Shown here: in pieces, positions 44,701 to 51,097 of the stretch
How positions within the stretch are numbered: position 1 is the first letter of the stretch
Layout of the letters: every line of letters starts with the position of its first letter
NCBI GenBank assembly: GCA_002307055.1
Contig: DBTM01000060.1
Location: 11,215 to 75,214, forward strand
Direction: 5' to 3'
Length of the DNA stretch: 64,000 nt
Source: Clostridiales bacterium UBA1316
Lineage (GTDB): Bacteria; Bacillota; Clostridia; Oscillospirales; Oscillospiraceae
Made by a program: the position numbers and the translations under genes
Notes under the pieces: generated by a model
The model's input: only the letters and a program-made list of their open reading frames with translations
The model's database searches: none
Told to the model about the DNA's origin: nothing

Positions 44701-45793
44701 TGTCCGTCTCGTTCAGATGATACTTGGAATTCTGATAGCTCAGCACGATGTCAAAAAGTCTATTCGAAATTCTATGCTTTTTCTTCAAGTCTCTGATGAT
44801 GTAATTATACGGATATTTTTGATGCCTCAGAACATCCGTGTTTTCCTTCAGCATCGATTTTGTAAAAGTCCTGAAATCCATTGAATCATCAACAGAAATG
44901 CGGACAGGCGCCGCAACGCTGACGAACATGCCGGTCGTTTCTTTTTCCTTTGAATTTACCCTGTTGAGGATTGTTGTGCCTAATATAATATCCTCGATCC
45001 CTGTCACGCGATTAATGTAAATCGACAGTGCCGACATGAACAATGTAAAAACGGATACGTTGTTCGCCGCGCAAAATTCGCGGATTTTTAATGACAGCTT
45101 CAAGGGGGTTATAAGGGTTTTTCTCCTGGCGCTAATTGTGTTATTATTGGCTTTTTGCGGCTTTAACACCGTCATTTCCGGGAGTGTTTCGAACTTTTTG
45201 CTCCAATACTCTCTATCGTTTTCAAATCTCACTGATTTCTCGTATTCGGCTTCGCTCATTAAGTGCTCAATAAAAGAAGGTTTCGGCGTCTGATCAACCG
45301 GTTGGCTGTTACAAATTTTTGTGTATAAATCGATCACCTGTTTTGTGGCGAGGCCTATTGTCCACGCGTCAGAAATCAGATGATGCATTTTCATATAGAT
45401 GCCGCCCTCTTCGTCACTGATCTTATAAAGGGCGCAGTAAAATAAAGCATTCTCAATAATATTAAACGGCGTTCTTGTTTTTCCTTCATCCCACAAAAAC
45501 AAGTCTTTCAGCCCGCCGCCTTTGCTGAAATCGATGAAATCAATCTTTAATTCTCCGTATTCGGAAACATACTGCATGGCGATACCGTCATTTTCGGTGA
45601 TCCGCAGACGCATCGAGTCATTCGTTTTGACAAATATATTAAGCGCTTTTTCAAGAGCGGGATACAAGACCTCTCCCTTTAAGCGCAAATTTCCGGCAAC
45701 GATATTTAAGCTTGTCCCGGGATAAGCTTTTTCCAGATACCATATTGATTTTTGTGACTCGGACAGTTGATGGAATACTTGATTGGTATTCAT
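38771..45793 (-). CDS. Two-module nonribosomal peptide synthetase, C-A-PCP-C-A-PCP-TE
   Basis: ATG 45793 has AAGGA seven bases upstream; 2340 residues. C1: HHLISDAW near 139. A1: YTSGSTGEPKG near 613, NLYGPTEATVEV, RGFRIELGEIE. PCP1: LGGDSLNAI near 1001. C2: HHIISDG near 1186. A2: YTSGSTGDPKG near 1652. PCP2: LGGNSLSAI near 2048. TE: FPYGGGNVYS, then YSHCVGC near 2181, with NHYFVN near 2326. Hand alignment to GrsA gives binding-pocket residues DVWH-I-A-L-V-E and DVWH-V-A-L-I-D, closest to serine codes. An N-terminal C domain suggests acyl or upstream-peptide initiation. The TE nucleophile is Cys. No epimerase, MbtH or exporter is nearby. Confidence 0.93.
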   Translation of the reverse strand: MNTNQVFHQLSESQKSIWYLEKAYPGTSLNIVAGNLRLKGEVLYPALEKALNIFVKTNDSMRLRITENDGIAMQYVSEYGELKIDFIDFSKGGGLKDLFLWDEGKTRTPFNIIENALFYCALYKISDEEGGIYMKMHHLISDAWTIGLATKQVIDLYTKICNSQPVDQTPKPSFIEHLMSEAEYEKSVRFENDREYWSKKFETLPEMTVLKPQKANNNTISARRKTLITPLKLSLKIREFCAANNVSVFTLFMSALSIYINRVTGIEDIILGTTILNRVNSKEKETTGMFVSVAAPVRISVDDSMDFRTFTKSMLKENTDVLRHQKYPYNYIIRDLKKKHRISNRLFDIVLSYQNSKYHLNETDTQYTVKWISPGYQVESLTISVNDREDTGNLIIDYDFLTDVFDIKEIEFIHQHIISLLWHALDNPGKNISKLEMISEKEKYTILHEFNNTYADYPRDKTIHQMFEQQAEKTPENTALIFNDMSMSYAELNAKANALARMLRDKGVGPDKIVAIMTYRCFEMVIGILGILKAGGAYLPIDPDYPAERKNYMIKNSCTGILLTQRDLMGSTDFNGLKIDLGDPCSYSEDVTNPPRNNGPRDLAYVIYTSGSTGEPKGVMVEHSGVINRINWMLKKYPFSRDSVIMQKTTYSFDVSVWELFSWFFIGASLCVLNSGDEKDPEAIINTIEKNKVTALHFVPSMLFAFLSYVDSKGCVSRLTSLVNIFASGEALTVRQVELFNQLLYAKNKTQLSNLYGPTEATVEVSYFECSPMPQLSAVPIGKPIDNINLYIFDNKQNLLPAGIPGELYIGGVGVARGYLYNPDLTSEKFIINPYKRNEILYRTGDRVRWYPKGDIEFLGRMDYQVKIRGFRIELGEIEAKLLLHGSIREAAVKPFTDENSQTYLTAYIVADSDINPDNIRSYLSASLPDYMVPASYVFLDKMPLSSNGKADRNALLKPDIIIINNTQYTPPANETESILTEIWCGVLGLARIGVLDEYSALGGDSLNAIRIITEIHKAFWIDMSPRNIFVMQTIRRLSDRITALSNEKTDFIHIPKIQENTCYELSSAQKRLYILNKIDGGVSYNLPGVLVIEGAADKKTFEDIFNTITRRHEVLRTSFEIRDGRPVQIIHDHIDITIDYDKVYKADYDDLMETFVQPFDLSQAPLFRIKLVGLSERKHLLMFDMHHIISDGASVNILIREITELLSASVLPELTIQYKDFSAWHNTRIQSEDMKKHEAYWLEQFTGEIPVLSMPLDYIRPAFQSFKGDKLRFTIDETLTARIKKLTARTGTTLFMLLLSAYKVLLAKYTGQEDIIVGTPVEGRLHDDVRDLIGMFVNTLPLRSHPEGEKRFDTYLQENKDSLLNAFDHQEYPFEVLVEKICSVRDTSRNPLFDTTFVLQNMALKKFNAGGLVMKPYGFNNKTAKFDLTLEAADKGSTIECTFEYCTELFEEGTIKRLSSHFLNLLSEIVETPEAKIRDINVLPLDERRQLLAEFNDTDAAYPQNKTLHQLFEEQVKRTPDNIALIFQDKKMTYAELNDKANRLARTLRDSGVGPDKVVGIMLYRSFEMMIGIFGILKAGGAYMPINPDYPAERKKYMLENSGARILLTRQEAADITDSQCTVIDLSHESSYSDNGENLPDINNASDLAYIIYTSGSTGDPKGVMIRHTSVVNRLYWMQKKYPLNEKSIILQKTTYTFDVSVWELFWWSFAGASACLIQSGDEKNPEAILNAISGHHVTTMHFVPSMLGVFLEYVKEKKAGSMLSSLTMVFASGEALALSQVELFNQLLYVTNGTKLTNLYGPTEAAIDVTYFDCSPMPERHLVPIGKPIDNIKLYVLDKFEKLVPLGVAGELYIGGVGVGKGYVNNISLTDERFLPNSYANGEKYYKTGDSVKWNKYGEVEFLGRMDFQVKVRGFRIELGEIESRMLQLDGVKEAVVLGRDDKNGIMQLYAYYIADGFIEPNDLKISLSRFLPDYMIPNYFIKLNEMPHSGNGKIDRKRLPDIEERKTPGVLASPETEIQKQVAAAWEEALGVQDIGLYDNFFDLGGNSLSAIKVFSKLDHDTSITELYRYPVLFDFAEKLSLGSKVGDTLLVNLSKKCRNTKTNIICFPYGGGNVYSYKELSDSLDKKADNFALYAVNLPGHDMGRNDELKSIETVSLDIAKQIKENITGEIILYSHCVGCALLIETARLLEKEHIKIKAIYIGGIFPPQLIGIYGRIYKPWSKKSEETIRSFLLNIGIPAEVFENERYTQMMIRAFKHDSQGFSEYFYRHRKPEQKLNTAINCIIGDKDTTTKHYKRKYTGWNRYADSVNLITLHNANHYFVNTHANEIADYIVNE

Positions 45794-45824
45794 TAAGCAT
45801 CCTTCTTCATATATTATTGCATTG

Positions 45825-46484
45825 TCAGTTTGCGAAATTCCGCCACATCCTGATGAGCTCCGGTTCTGATATCCTGATAAAGTCATTTTCCTGATATTCA
45901 GCGCAGGAACAAATTGATATGATATAGTCATCCGCTCTGAAGGCAGAGAACTTTTCACGGGGGAAGCTGCCGGTAACATCAAATAATTTTAGATCGTTCG
46001 ACAAGCCTCTGCCGTAGTATTTGAGAAGCGCTTCCTTTTTTGTCCATATACTGAAAAATCGGAATTTCTGATCTCCTGTCCCGTCATGGAGCCAAGCCTG
46101 CTCTTTTTCAGAAAAAATATGTTTTGCAATACTGATATCTATATCTCTGATTCTCTCAATATCAACACCGACCGGCAGCTCGGATAATGCTAAAGCAATC
46201 GCATTTCTTGTATGTGACAGATTAAACTCATAGTTGGGATACCCCAATAAATAGGGCTTCCCTCTTGGACCTGCCTTTATTTCAATATCTCTGTAGCCCA
46301 CACCCGACTTCATACAGATCAGGCAGCGGAGAAGTACTTCGGCGTATATGCCGATTTTTCTGTCTAACTCAATATGGCTGCGTAACAATCGCTCTTTTTT
46401 TTCGCCGGAAATATATTCAATCATTTCATTCAGAATGCCGCCGTTAATTAATGGTTCCACTTCCATAAAATACAATAAATTCAT
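45825..46484 (-). CDS. Sfp-type 4'-phosphopantetheinyl transferase
   Basis: ATG 46484 has GGAG six bases upstream; 219 residues. The enzyme moves phosphopantetheine from CoA to the Ser of carrier proteins. NLSHTRNAIALAL, GVDIERIRDID and FFSIWTKKEALLKYYG are the family motifs, with the magnesium ligands Asp and Glu in GVDIE and the Glu of KKEA. It begins the operon and ends 31 bases before the NRPS, whose two PCP domains are its likely substrates. Confidence 0.95.
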   Translation of the reverse strand: MNLLYFMEVEPLINGGILNEMIEYISGEKKERLLRSHIELDRKIGIYAEVLLRCLICMKSGVGYRDIEIKAGPRGKPYLLGYPNYEFNLSHTRNAIALALSELPVGVDIERIRDIDISIAKHIFSEKEQAWLHDGTGDQKFRFFSIWTKKEALLKYYGRGLSNDLKLFDVTGSFPREKFSAFRADDYIISICSCAEYQENDFIRISEPELIRMWRNFAN

Positions 46485-46555
46485 CTGCCGCTCCAAATAA
46501 TAAATGACATTTCTTACATATTTATCAACAAAATTTTGGAAAACTTATTCATTTC

Positions 46556-46584
46556 ATTCTATCATTGATTGTTTTTGTTTTCAA
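46556..46584 (-). promoter_or_regulatory. Promoter of the NRPS operon
   Basis: On the minus strand TTGAAA (46584-46579), 17 bases, TAGAAT (46561-46556), 72 bases before the transferase start. An 18-bp palindrome lies 28 bases upstream of the -35. Confidence 0.65.
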
Positions 46585-46611
46585 GCATAAAAACCGCTTT
46601 TTACTCAAAAA

Positions 46612-46629
46612 AATACAATATATTGTATT
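46612..46629. promoter_or_regulatory. 18-bp perfect palindrome, candidate operator
   Basis: AATACAATATATTGTATT reads the same on both strands. It lies between the NRPS-operon promoter and the terminator of the thioredoxin-like gene. Confidence 0.5.
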
Positions 46630-46700
46630 ACAACGCATCGTATAATCGCATTTATAGTGTTTTTTTGTCATTTTAAGCACAAATTATGCCTTCAGATTAA

Positions 46701-46730
46701 GAAAAAGAAAGAACGAAGTAATAACTTCGT
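46701..46730 (-). terminator. Terminator of the thioredoxin-like gene
   Basis: ACGAAGT pairs with ACTTCGT around a four-base loop; on the minus strand a TC-rich tract TCTTTCTTTTTC follows. Confidence 0.7.
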
Positions 46731-46749
46731 CCTTTTCCGGTCTCTGAGG

Positions 46750-47010
46750 TCATTTGACAGCCTTTTCGAAGACTTTTCGGATATTGTTAATATCAGCCGC
46801 GCCCTCATGAATTTTTTCACCGTCAACATAAAAGGTTGGCACACGATAATAATCGAACGAGTCCGCATATTTTTTATCTTTTTCCTCGTCGATCATAACA
46901 ATTGTGACTTTATTATATTCCTGGTTTTCACTGCACAGCTGGTCAATTATCTGCGAGGCTTTCTTGCAATAAGGGCACCAGCTTGTCATAAACATAAGTA
47001 TATCTTTCAT
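46750..47010 (-). CDS. Thioredoxin/glutaredoxin-like protein
   Basis: ATG 47010 lies eight bases after GGAGG; 86 residues, glutaredoxin-sized. The active site is SWCPYCKKA near residue 12. YRVPTFYVDGEKIHEG carries the cis-Pro. It probably reduces disulfides in the cytoplasm. It stands alone upstream of the NRPS operon, with its own terminator. Confidence 0.88.
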   Translation of the reverse strand: MKDILMFMTSWCPYCKKASQIIDQLCSENQEYNKVTIVMIDEEKDKKYADSFDYYRVPTFYVDGEKIHEGAADINNIRKVFEKAVK

Positions 47011-47145
47011 AATCATCGCCTCCATTTTTGTATAGCTTTTTCTTTATCGATATCTATTATACAATTATAGCATGAATCTTGTCAAAATAAGTGATAAGGT
47101 TACACTGTATTTTTCAAACCCGGAGGCTGGGTCTTACATATGATA

Positions 47146-47174
47146 TTGACCAACAGTTGCATATATTATACAAT
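47146..47174 (+). promoter_or_regulatory. Promoter of the zinc-ribbon / YwaF-like operon
   Basis: TTGACC (47146-47151), 17 bases, TACAAT (47169-47174), 47 bases before the start codon. Confidence 0.65.
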
Positions 47175-47221
47175 AACGGTACACCTTAGGCAAAATACGA
47201 CATAAGGGGGATTCAGAAAAA

Positions 47222-48169
47222 ATGTTCTGTGTCAAATGCGGTCAAAAAATAAATGATGATACCGTTTTCTGTCCAAACTGCGGTCAAAGCCAAACAGAAA
47301 ACTCAAGCAGCGCGGCACCACAAGCGGCGAAATATGAAGAGCCTGCTCAGGCTCAGACACCAGCTTTCAATCCGCAGCCCCAGGCTCCTCAAGTACCTCA
47401 GGCGCAGCAATTTAGTAACCATCCTGCTGCCAAGTCAAAGAAAAAGCGTGGCTGCCTAACCGCACTCATTATCTTCATCATTGTTTTAGCGGTTGCCGGC
47501 GCGGGCGTTTATTTCCTCGTACCGGGTCTTATGAAGCCATACGATCTTGGCATCAAATCGACGAAAGACGCCTATACGCGCGCTATGGAAAAGCTCGGTA
47601 TCACAAAGGATGAATCCCCGACCAAAGGCGCAGCCGACGATTACAAAATTACATACGGCGCGCCGCACGATGTTAACGCGGAACTGACAAGCGAGGAAGT
47701 AACGGCATTTCTAAACGAAAACCGCCCGCCCTATTACGCGATAAAAAACGTTCAGGTGCGCGTTAATGATGACGGGTCTATCGAAGCCATCGGCACGCTG
47801 ACCACCAGTTATGTGTTTAACAATATCCTTGGCGGGCAGTACACCAAAAAGGATGCGCAGTCCGCTTTGCCGATGCTCGGCTTAATACCGGACACTGTAA
47901 ATGTGTACCTTAAGGTTTCGGGGAGCGTTATGGATAACCAAGCGCAGGATCTGGATGTTCAGTCTGTAAAGGTGATGGGCATTCCGATACCCGAATCGCT
48001 TATACGCTCGTCAATGTCATTCATTAACGAGACCTTCGACAGCTACCTCGGGAGAGAGTGCGACAGAGTCGGTGCGCATGTTGACCGTGTTACAATCGAA
48101 AAGGGAAAATTGAATTTTAAAGGTACGCTCCCATCCTCTGTCAACAGAGCGCAGCTCGGATTATCATGA
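47222..48169 (+). CDS. Zinc-ribbon membrane protein of unknown function
   Basis: 315 residues. A zinc ribbon is at residues 3-22 (CVKCGQ...CPNCGQ), followed by a Pro/Gln/Ala linker to about residue 70, a basic KSKKKRG stop and one helix at 80-104. The extracytoplasmic part of some 210 residues is beta-rich and unassigned. GGGGGA precedes the ATG by ten bases. Its TGA overlaps the ATG of the next gene (ATGA), so the two are translationally coupled. Confidence 0.75.
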   Translation: MFCVKCGQKINDDTVFCPNCGQSQTENSSSAAPQAAKYEEPAQAQTPAFNPQPQAPQVPQAQQFSNHPAAKSKKKRGCLTALIIFIIVLAVAGAGVYFLVPGLMKPYDLGIKSTKDAYTRAMEKLGITKDESPTKGAADDYKITYGAPHDVNAELTSEEVTAFLNENRPPYYAIKNVQVRVNDDGSIEAIGTLTTSYVFNNILGGQYTKKDAQSALPMLGLIPDTVNVYLKVSGSVMDNQAQDLDVQSVKVMGIPIPESLIRSSMSFINETFDSYLGRECDRVGAHVDRVTIEKGKLNFKGTLPSSVNRAQLGLS

Positions 48170-48903
48170 TTACGAATTTTAAAGGTTTCGGACCCGTTCA
48201 TTTATTAACCCTCTTTGCCGGGATAATTATCGGATTAATTTTCATCATATGGGGCATTAAAACAAAAGCAGATGATAAACGCCAATGGATCCGCTTAATT
48301 TTGGCGGCAGCAATTATTATCGTCAGAGGCGTGCGCTATATCATGGATGCTCAATACGGCGTTTTTGATTGGTATGATCTATTTTCTCTGCACATCTGTC
48401 ATGTCGACATGATCTTGCTTGTTATTTGCCTTATCAAACCAAATAAAGCGTTATTCAGCTTCTGTTTTCTTATTGGAATACCGACAGCATTATCGGTCGC
48501 GCTGTTCCCCGGCAGTAACCACCCGGCTCCCGGTGTACCCAGAGCAATCTTTTTTATCATGAGCCATGTCATGCTTATAATCGGCGCGCTCTACCTTTCA
48601 ATCGCCGAGCACATGAAACCAACACTAAAAATGTATGGATTTATCGCTGTCGTCGTGAATATCGGCTTCATTCCGGTTTATTTCGTTAACCGATGGCTCG
48701 GGACGAATTATCTTTATATCATGGAAGCACCCAAAGGCTCCGTCATCGTCTTGTTTGAAAAGGTCTTCGGATGGCCGGGCTACGTTATCGCACTCGATAT
48801 TATGGTGCTTATCATGATGTTTATCATGCTTGGCCTTGGCCGATTAATCTTCAGACTGACAGCGACGGTACGAAAAAAGCAGCCGGAAGCCTTAACTCCT
48901 TAA
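48166..48903 (+). CDS. YwaF-like integral membrane protein (TIGR02206 type)
   Basis: 245 residues with six to seven helices. The pattern resembles YwaF: FSLHICHVDMILLVICL near residue 76, FFIMSHVMLIIGALYL in the middle and GTNYLYIMEAPKGS near residue 180. Function is unknown. It overlaps the zinc-ribbon gene by four bases, so the proteins may work together. A strong terminator follows. Confidence 0.78.
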   Translation: MITNFKGFGPVHLLTLFAGIIIGLIFIIWGIKTKADDKRQWIRLILAAAIIIVRGVRYIMDAQYGVFDWYDLFSLHICHVDMILLVICLIKPNKALFSFCFLIGIPTALSVALFPGSNHPAPGVPRAIFFIMSHVMLIIGALYLSIAEHMKPTLKMYGFIAVVVNIGFIPVYFVNRWLGTNYLYIMEAPKGSVIVLFEKVFGWPGYVIALDIMVLIMMFIMLGLGRLIFRLTATVRKKQPEALTP

Positions 48904-48908
48904 CTTCG

Positions 48909-48949
48909 AAAAAATACCGCCGCGGGAATGTCCGCGGCGGTATTTTTTA
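48909..48949. terminator. Bidirectional terminator
   Basis: AAATACCGCCGCGG pairs with CCGCGGCGGTATTT, with A- and T-runs on both sides, between converging genes. Confidence 0.92.
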
Positions 48950-48963
48950 TTCTGCAATCAATT

Positions 48964-49815
48964 TTATATTAAGCTTTTCCTGTATATTGCGAGTTCCTTT
49001 ACTGCCTCAGGGGACAGCTCCGGGATTTTGGGGTCTATGTCATTTAAAGTCTGGGTAATAATCTCAGAAATCAGCGCTCTGGCATACCACTTCTTATCGG
49101 CGGGTATGACATACCATGGGCACTGTTTCGTCGCGGTCTCATTAACAGCCATTTCATATGCTTTGAGATACTCCTCCCAATATTCCCGCTCATGAAGATC
49201 ATCTTTAGAAAATTTCCAGTTCTTCGATTTGTCGTCAATACGCGATAAAAGGCGCTGGCTCTGTTCATCTTTTGACACGTTCAAAAAGAATTTGACGACT
49301 GTAATCCCGTTCTCCCAGAGGTACTCCTCATAATTCCTGATCTGCTTATATCTTTTGTCAATATTGTTTTCAATGCATCTATCCGGCAGCTTCTGATTCT
49401 CGTAAAGCTTATGGACTTTCGCAATCAGCACATCCTCGTAATATGACCTGTTGAATATGACAATTTTGCCTCTTTCGGGCATGTTCTTTTCAGCTCTCCA
49501 TAGGTAATCATGCCGCAGCTCCTCTACAGACGGCGACTTAAAATTATATACATTGACGCCCTGCGGATTCAGCCCCGAAAACACATGCTTCACGGCACTG
49601 TCTTTGCCCGCGGCATCCATCGCCTGAAAAATGATCAGCACACCGCTTTTTGCCTCGGAATAGAGCTTATCCTGGAGTTCTTCCATCAGCTTCAGATTTT
49701 CGTCAGTTAAGCTGATCAGTTCCTCTTTTGCTGAATATTTACCTGTTTCAGATGTGTCAAATTCTTTGATGTCGAATTTTTCATCTCCCGAAAACCTATA
49801 TTTACTCAGATGCAT
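48964..49815 (-). CDS. ppk2: Polyphosphate kinase 2 family protein
   Basis: ATG 49815 lies five bases after GGAGG; 283 residues. Walker A is in IFQAMDAAGKDSAVKHV (about residues 61-77), the lid and Walker B regions in RSYYEDVLIAKVH and the NRSYYED segment. PPK2 enzymes move phosphate between polyphosphate and nucleotides. The one-domain length and motif suit class I or III, which make ATP or GTP from polyphosphate. It is a single-gene unit. Confidence 0.93.
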   Translation of the reverse strand: MHLSKYRFSGDEKFDIKEFDTSETGKYSAKEELISLTDENLKLMEELQDKLYSEAKSGVLIIFQAMDAAGKDSAVKHVFSGLNPQGVNVYNFKSPSVEELRHDYLWRAEKNMPERGKIVIFNRSYYEDVLIAKVHKLYENQKLPDRCIENNIDKRYKQIRNYEEYLWENGITVVKFFLNVSKDEQSQRLLSRIDDKSKNWKFSKDDLHEREYWEEYLKAYEMAVNETATKQCPWYVIPADKKWYARALISEIITQTLNDIDPKIPELSPEAVKELAIYRKSLI

Positions 49816-49980
49816 AATGACCTCCATCAAAACATTAATATATTGATGCCATTTTAGCATATAAATTCATGTATATCTATGGCATCCAGCATAATCCGGG
49901 AAATAAAAAGAATGCGCTGCGGGAAGTATATAAATATATTCAAACGCTGATAAATTATGGTTTACAAAGGGGGACTTCTC

Positions 49981-50115
49981 ATGAAGTCAAAGACAGAACC
50001 TAAAAAAAACAGAAGGTTTCTGGGTATTTTATTAATTATACTCGGTATCATTGGTCTCATTCTGCCGGTGATGCCGGGTTGGGTCTTTTTACTGGCGGGA
50101 TGGACGATGCTGTAG
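49981..50115 (+). CDS. 44-residue membrane protein, PGPGW-like
   Basis: A short frame with a perfect ribosome site: GGGGGA lies six bases before ATG 49981. It begins MKSKTEPKKNRRF, a basic head, followed by one long hydrophobic hairpin (LGILLIILGIIGLILPVMPG and WVFLLAGWTML). The PVMPGWVFLLAG segment resembles the PGPGW motif of small DUF454/PGPGW membrane proteins. Function unknown. Confidence 0.7.
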   Translation: MKSKTEPKKNRRFLGILLIILGIIGLILPVMPGWVFLLAGWTML

Positions 50116-50180
50116 CGCTATCGTCACAGAGCGGAGCTGAGGGAGCGGATGAGCGTGAAATGACATACCTTGACATGCGC

Positions 50181-50210
50181 TTGACAGCCTCCTCATTTCC
50201 GCATTATAAT
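50181..50210 (+). promoter_or_regulatory. Promoter of the receiver / CoA-binding / RnfDC operon
   Basis: TTGACA (50181-50186), 18 bases, TATAAT (50205-50210), 55 bases before the start codon. Confidence 0.78.
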
Positions 50211-50265
50211 AACAAGTGACAAATTTTTCATTTTTCAGGTTTGACTATTAATGAGGAGTGTTACC

Positions 50266-50634
50266 ATGTATCGTATTTTGATTGCGGATGACTCCATCTA
50301 TATAAGAGAAACTCTTTGTAATATACTGGCAAAGGCCGGACACGAGATTGTCGGAGAAGCTGTCAGCGGCTTCAACGCTGTCGAAATTTATAAGGCATTG
50401 CTGCCAGATATCGTGATGCTGGACATGACGATGCCTGAGGAGAATGGCATTGAAACCCTGAAAAGAATCATCAGTATTAATAAGGATGCCATTGTTATTA
50501 TGCTCACCGTTGTCGGCAAACCCGAAAAGATACTCGAGGCGCTCAACCATGGTGCCAGAAGTTATGTAACGAAGCCTTTTGATGAAGCAAGCGTCATCAA
50601 TGCACTACATAAGGCAATTGCAGCTGAAGAATAA
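50266..50634 (+). CDS. CheY-like stand-alone receiver protein
   Basis: ATG 50266 follows GAGGAG by seven bases; 122 residues. It is a single receiver: acidic pair in LIADDSIY, phospho-Asp in IVMLDMTMPE (about residue 53), Thr in IMLTVVG and Lys in VTKPFDE. No output domain. It is first of three genes with a CoA-binding protein and an RnfD-RnfC fusion. A receiver tied to a redox membrane protein is uncommon. Confidence 0.92.
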   Translation: MYRILIADDSIYIRETLCNILAKAGHEIVGEAVSGFNAVEIYKALLPDIVMLDMTMPEENGIETLKRIISINKDAIVIMLTVVGKPEKILEALNHGARSYVTKPFDEASVINALHKAIAAEE

Positions 50635-50672
50635 ATTACAGTAAACAGTAAAATGAATGGAGGGTGTATAGT

Positions 50673-51095
50673 ATGGCGAAGCTGACAAAAGATTATTTTA
50701 TCGACAATGAGGTTCTTATTTTAGGTTACCCGATCAAGGACGACCCTTCCATGAAAATGATATTACCGGCTTTTACCAACAATAACATTAAGGTCTATGC
50801 GATGAACAGCCAAGCAGTCGGCGATAGGGATATCAAAATTTATAAAAGCTTTGCCGAACTCCCGAAAAAGCCCAAATGCGCGTATATTTACCTCGAGAAA
50901 AACGAGATAACGCCATGGATCAGTCAGATGGCCGCTAACGGCATGACACGCATACTGTTCCACAGCAAGCAGGATGTTGACCCTGCTGATATTGAGGCAT
51001 GTAAAAAAGCCGGGCTTGAAACAGCCATCGCATGCCCGATGATGCTGCTCGGAAAGGGTATTCATAAGTTCCATAAGTTTTTAGCGGGTGTGTAA
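50673..51095 (+). CDS. CoA-binding (Rossmann) domain protein
   Basis: ATG 50673 follows GGAGGG; 140 residues. It resembles YccU/CoA_binding_2 proteins: EVLILGYPIKDDPSMKM, IKVYAMNSQAVGDRDI, AYIYLEKNEITPWISQM and a C-terminal CPMMLLGKGIHKFHKFL. The family binds CoA or a nucleotide; role unknown. The RnfD-RnfC fusion starts two bases after the stop codon. Confidence 0.75.
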   Translation: MAKLTKDYFIDNEVLILGYPIKDDPSMKMILPAFTNNNIKVYAMNSQAVGDRDIKIYKSFAELPKKPKCAYIYLEKNEITPWISQMAANGMTRILFHSKQDVDPADIEACKKAGLETAIACPMMLLGKGIHKFHKFLAGV

Positions 51096-51097
51096 CA

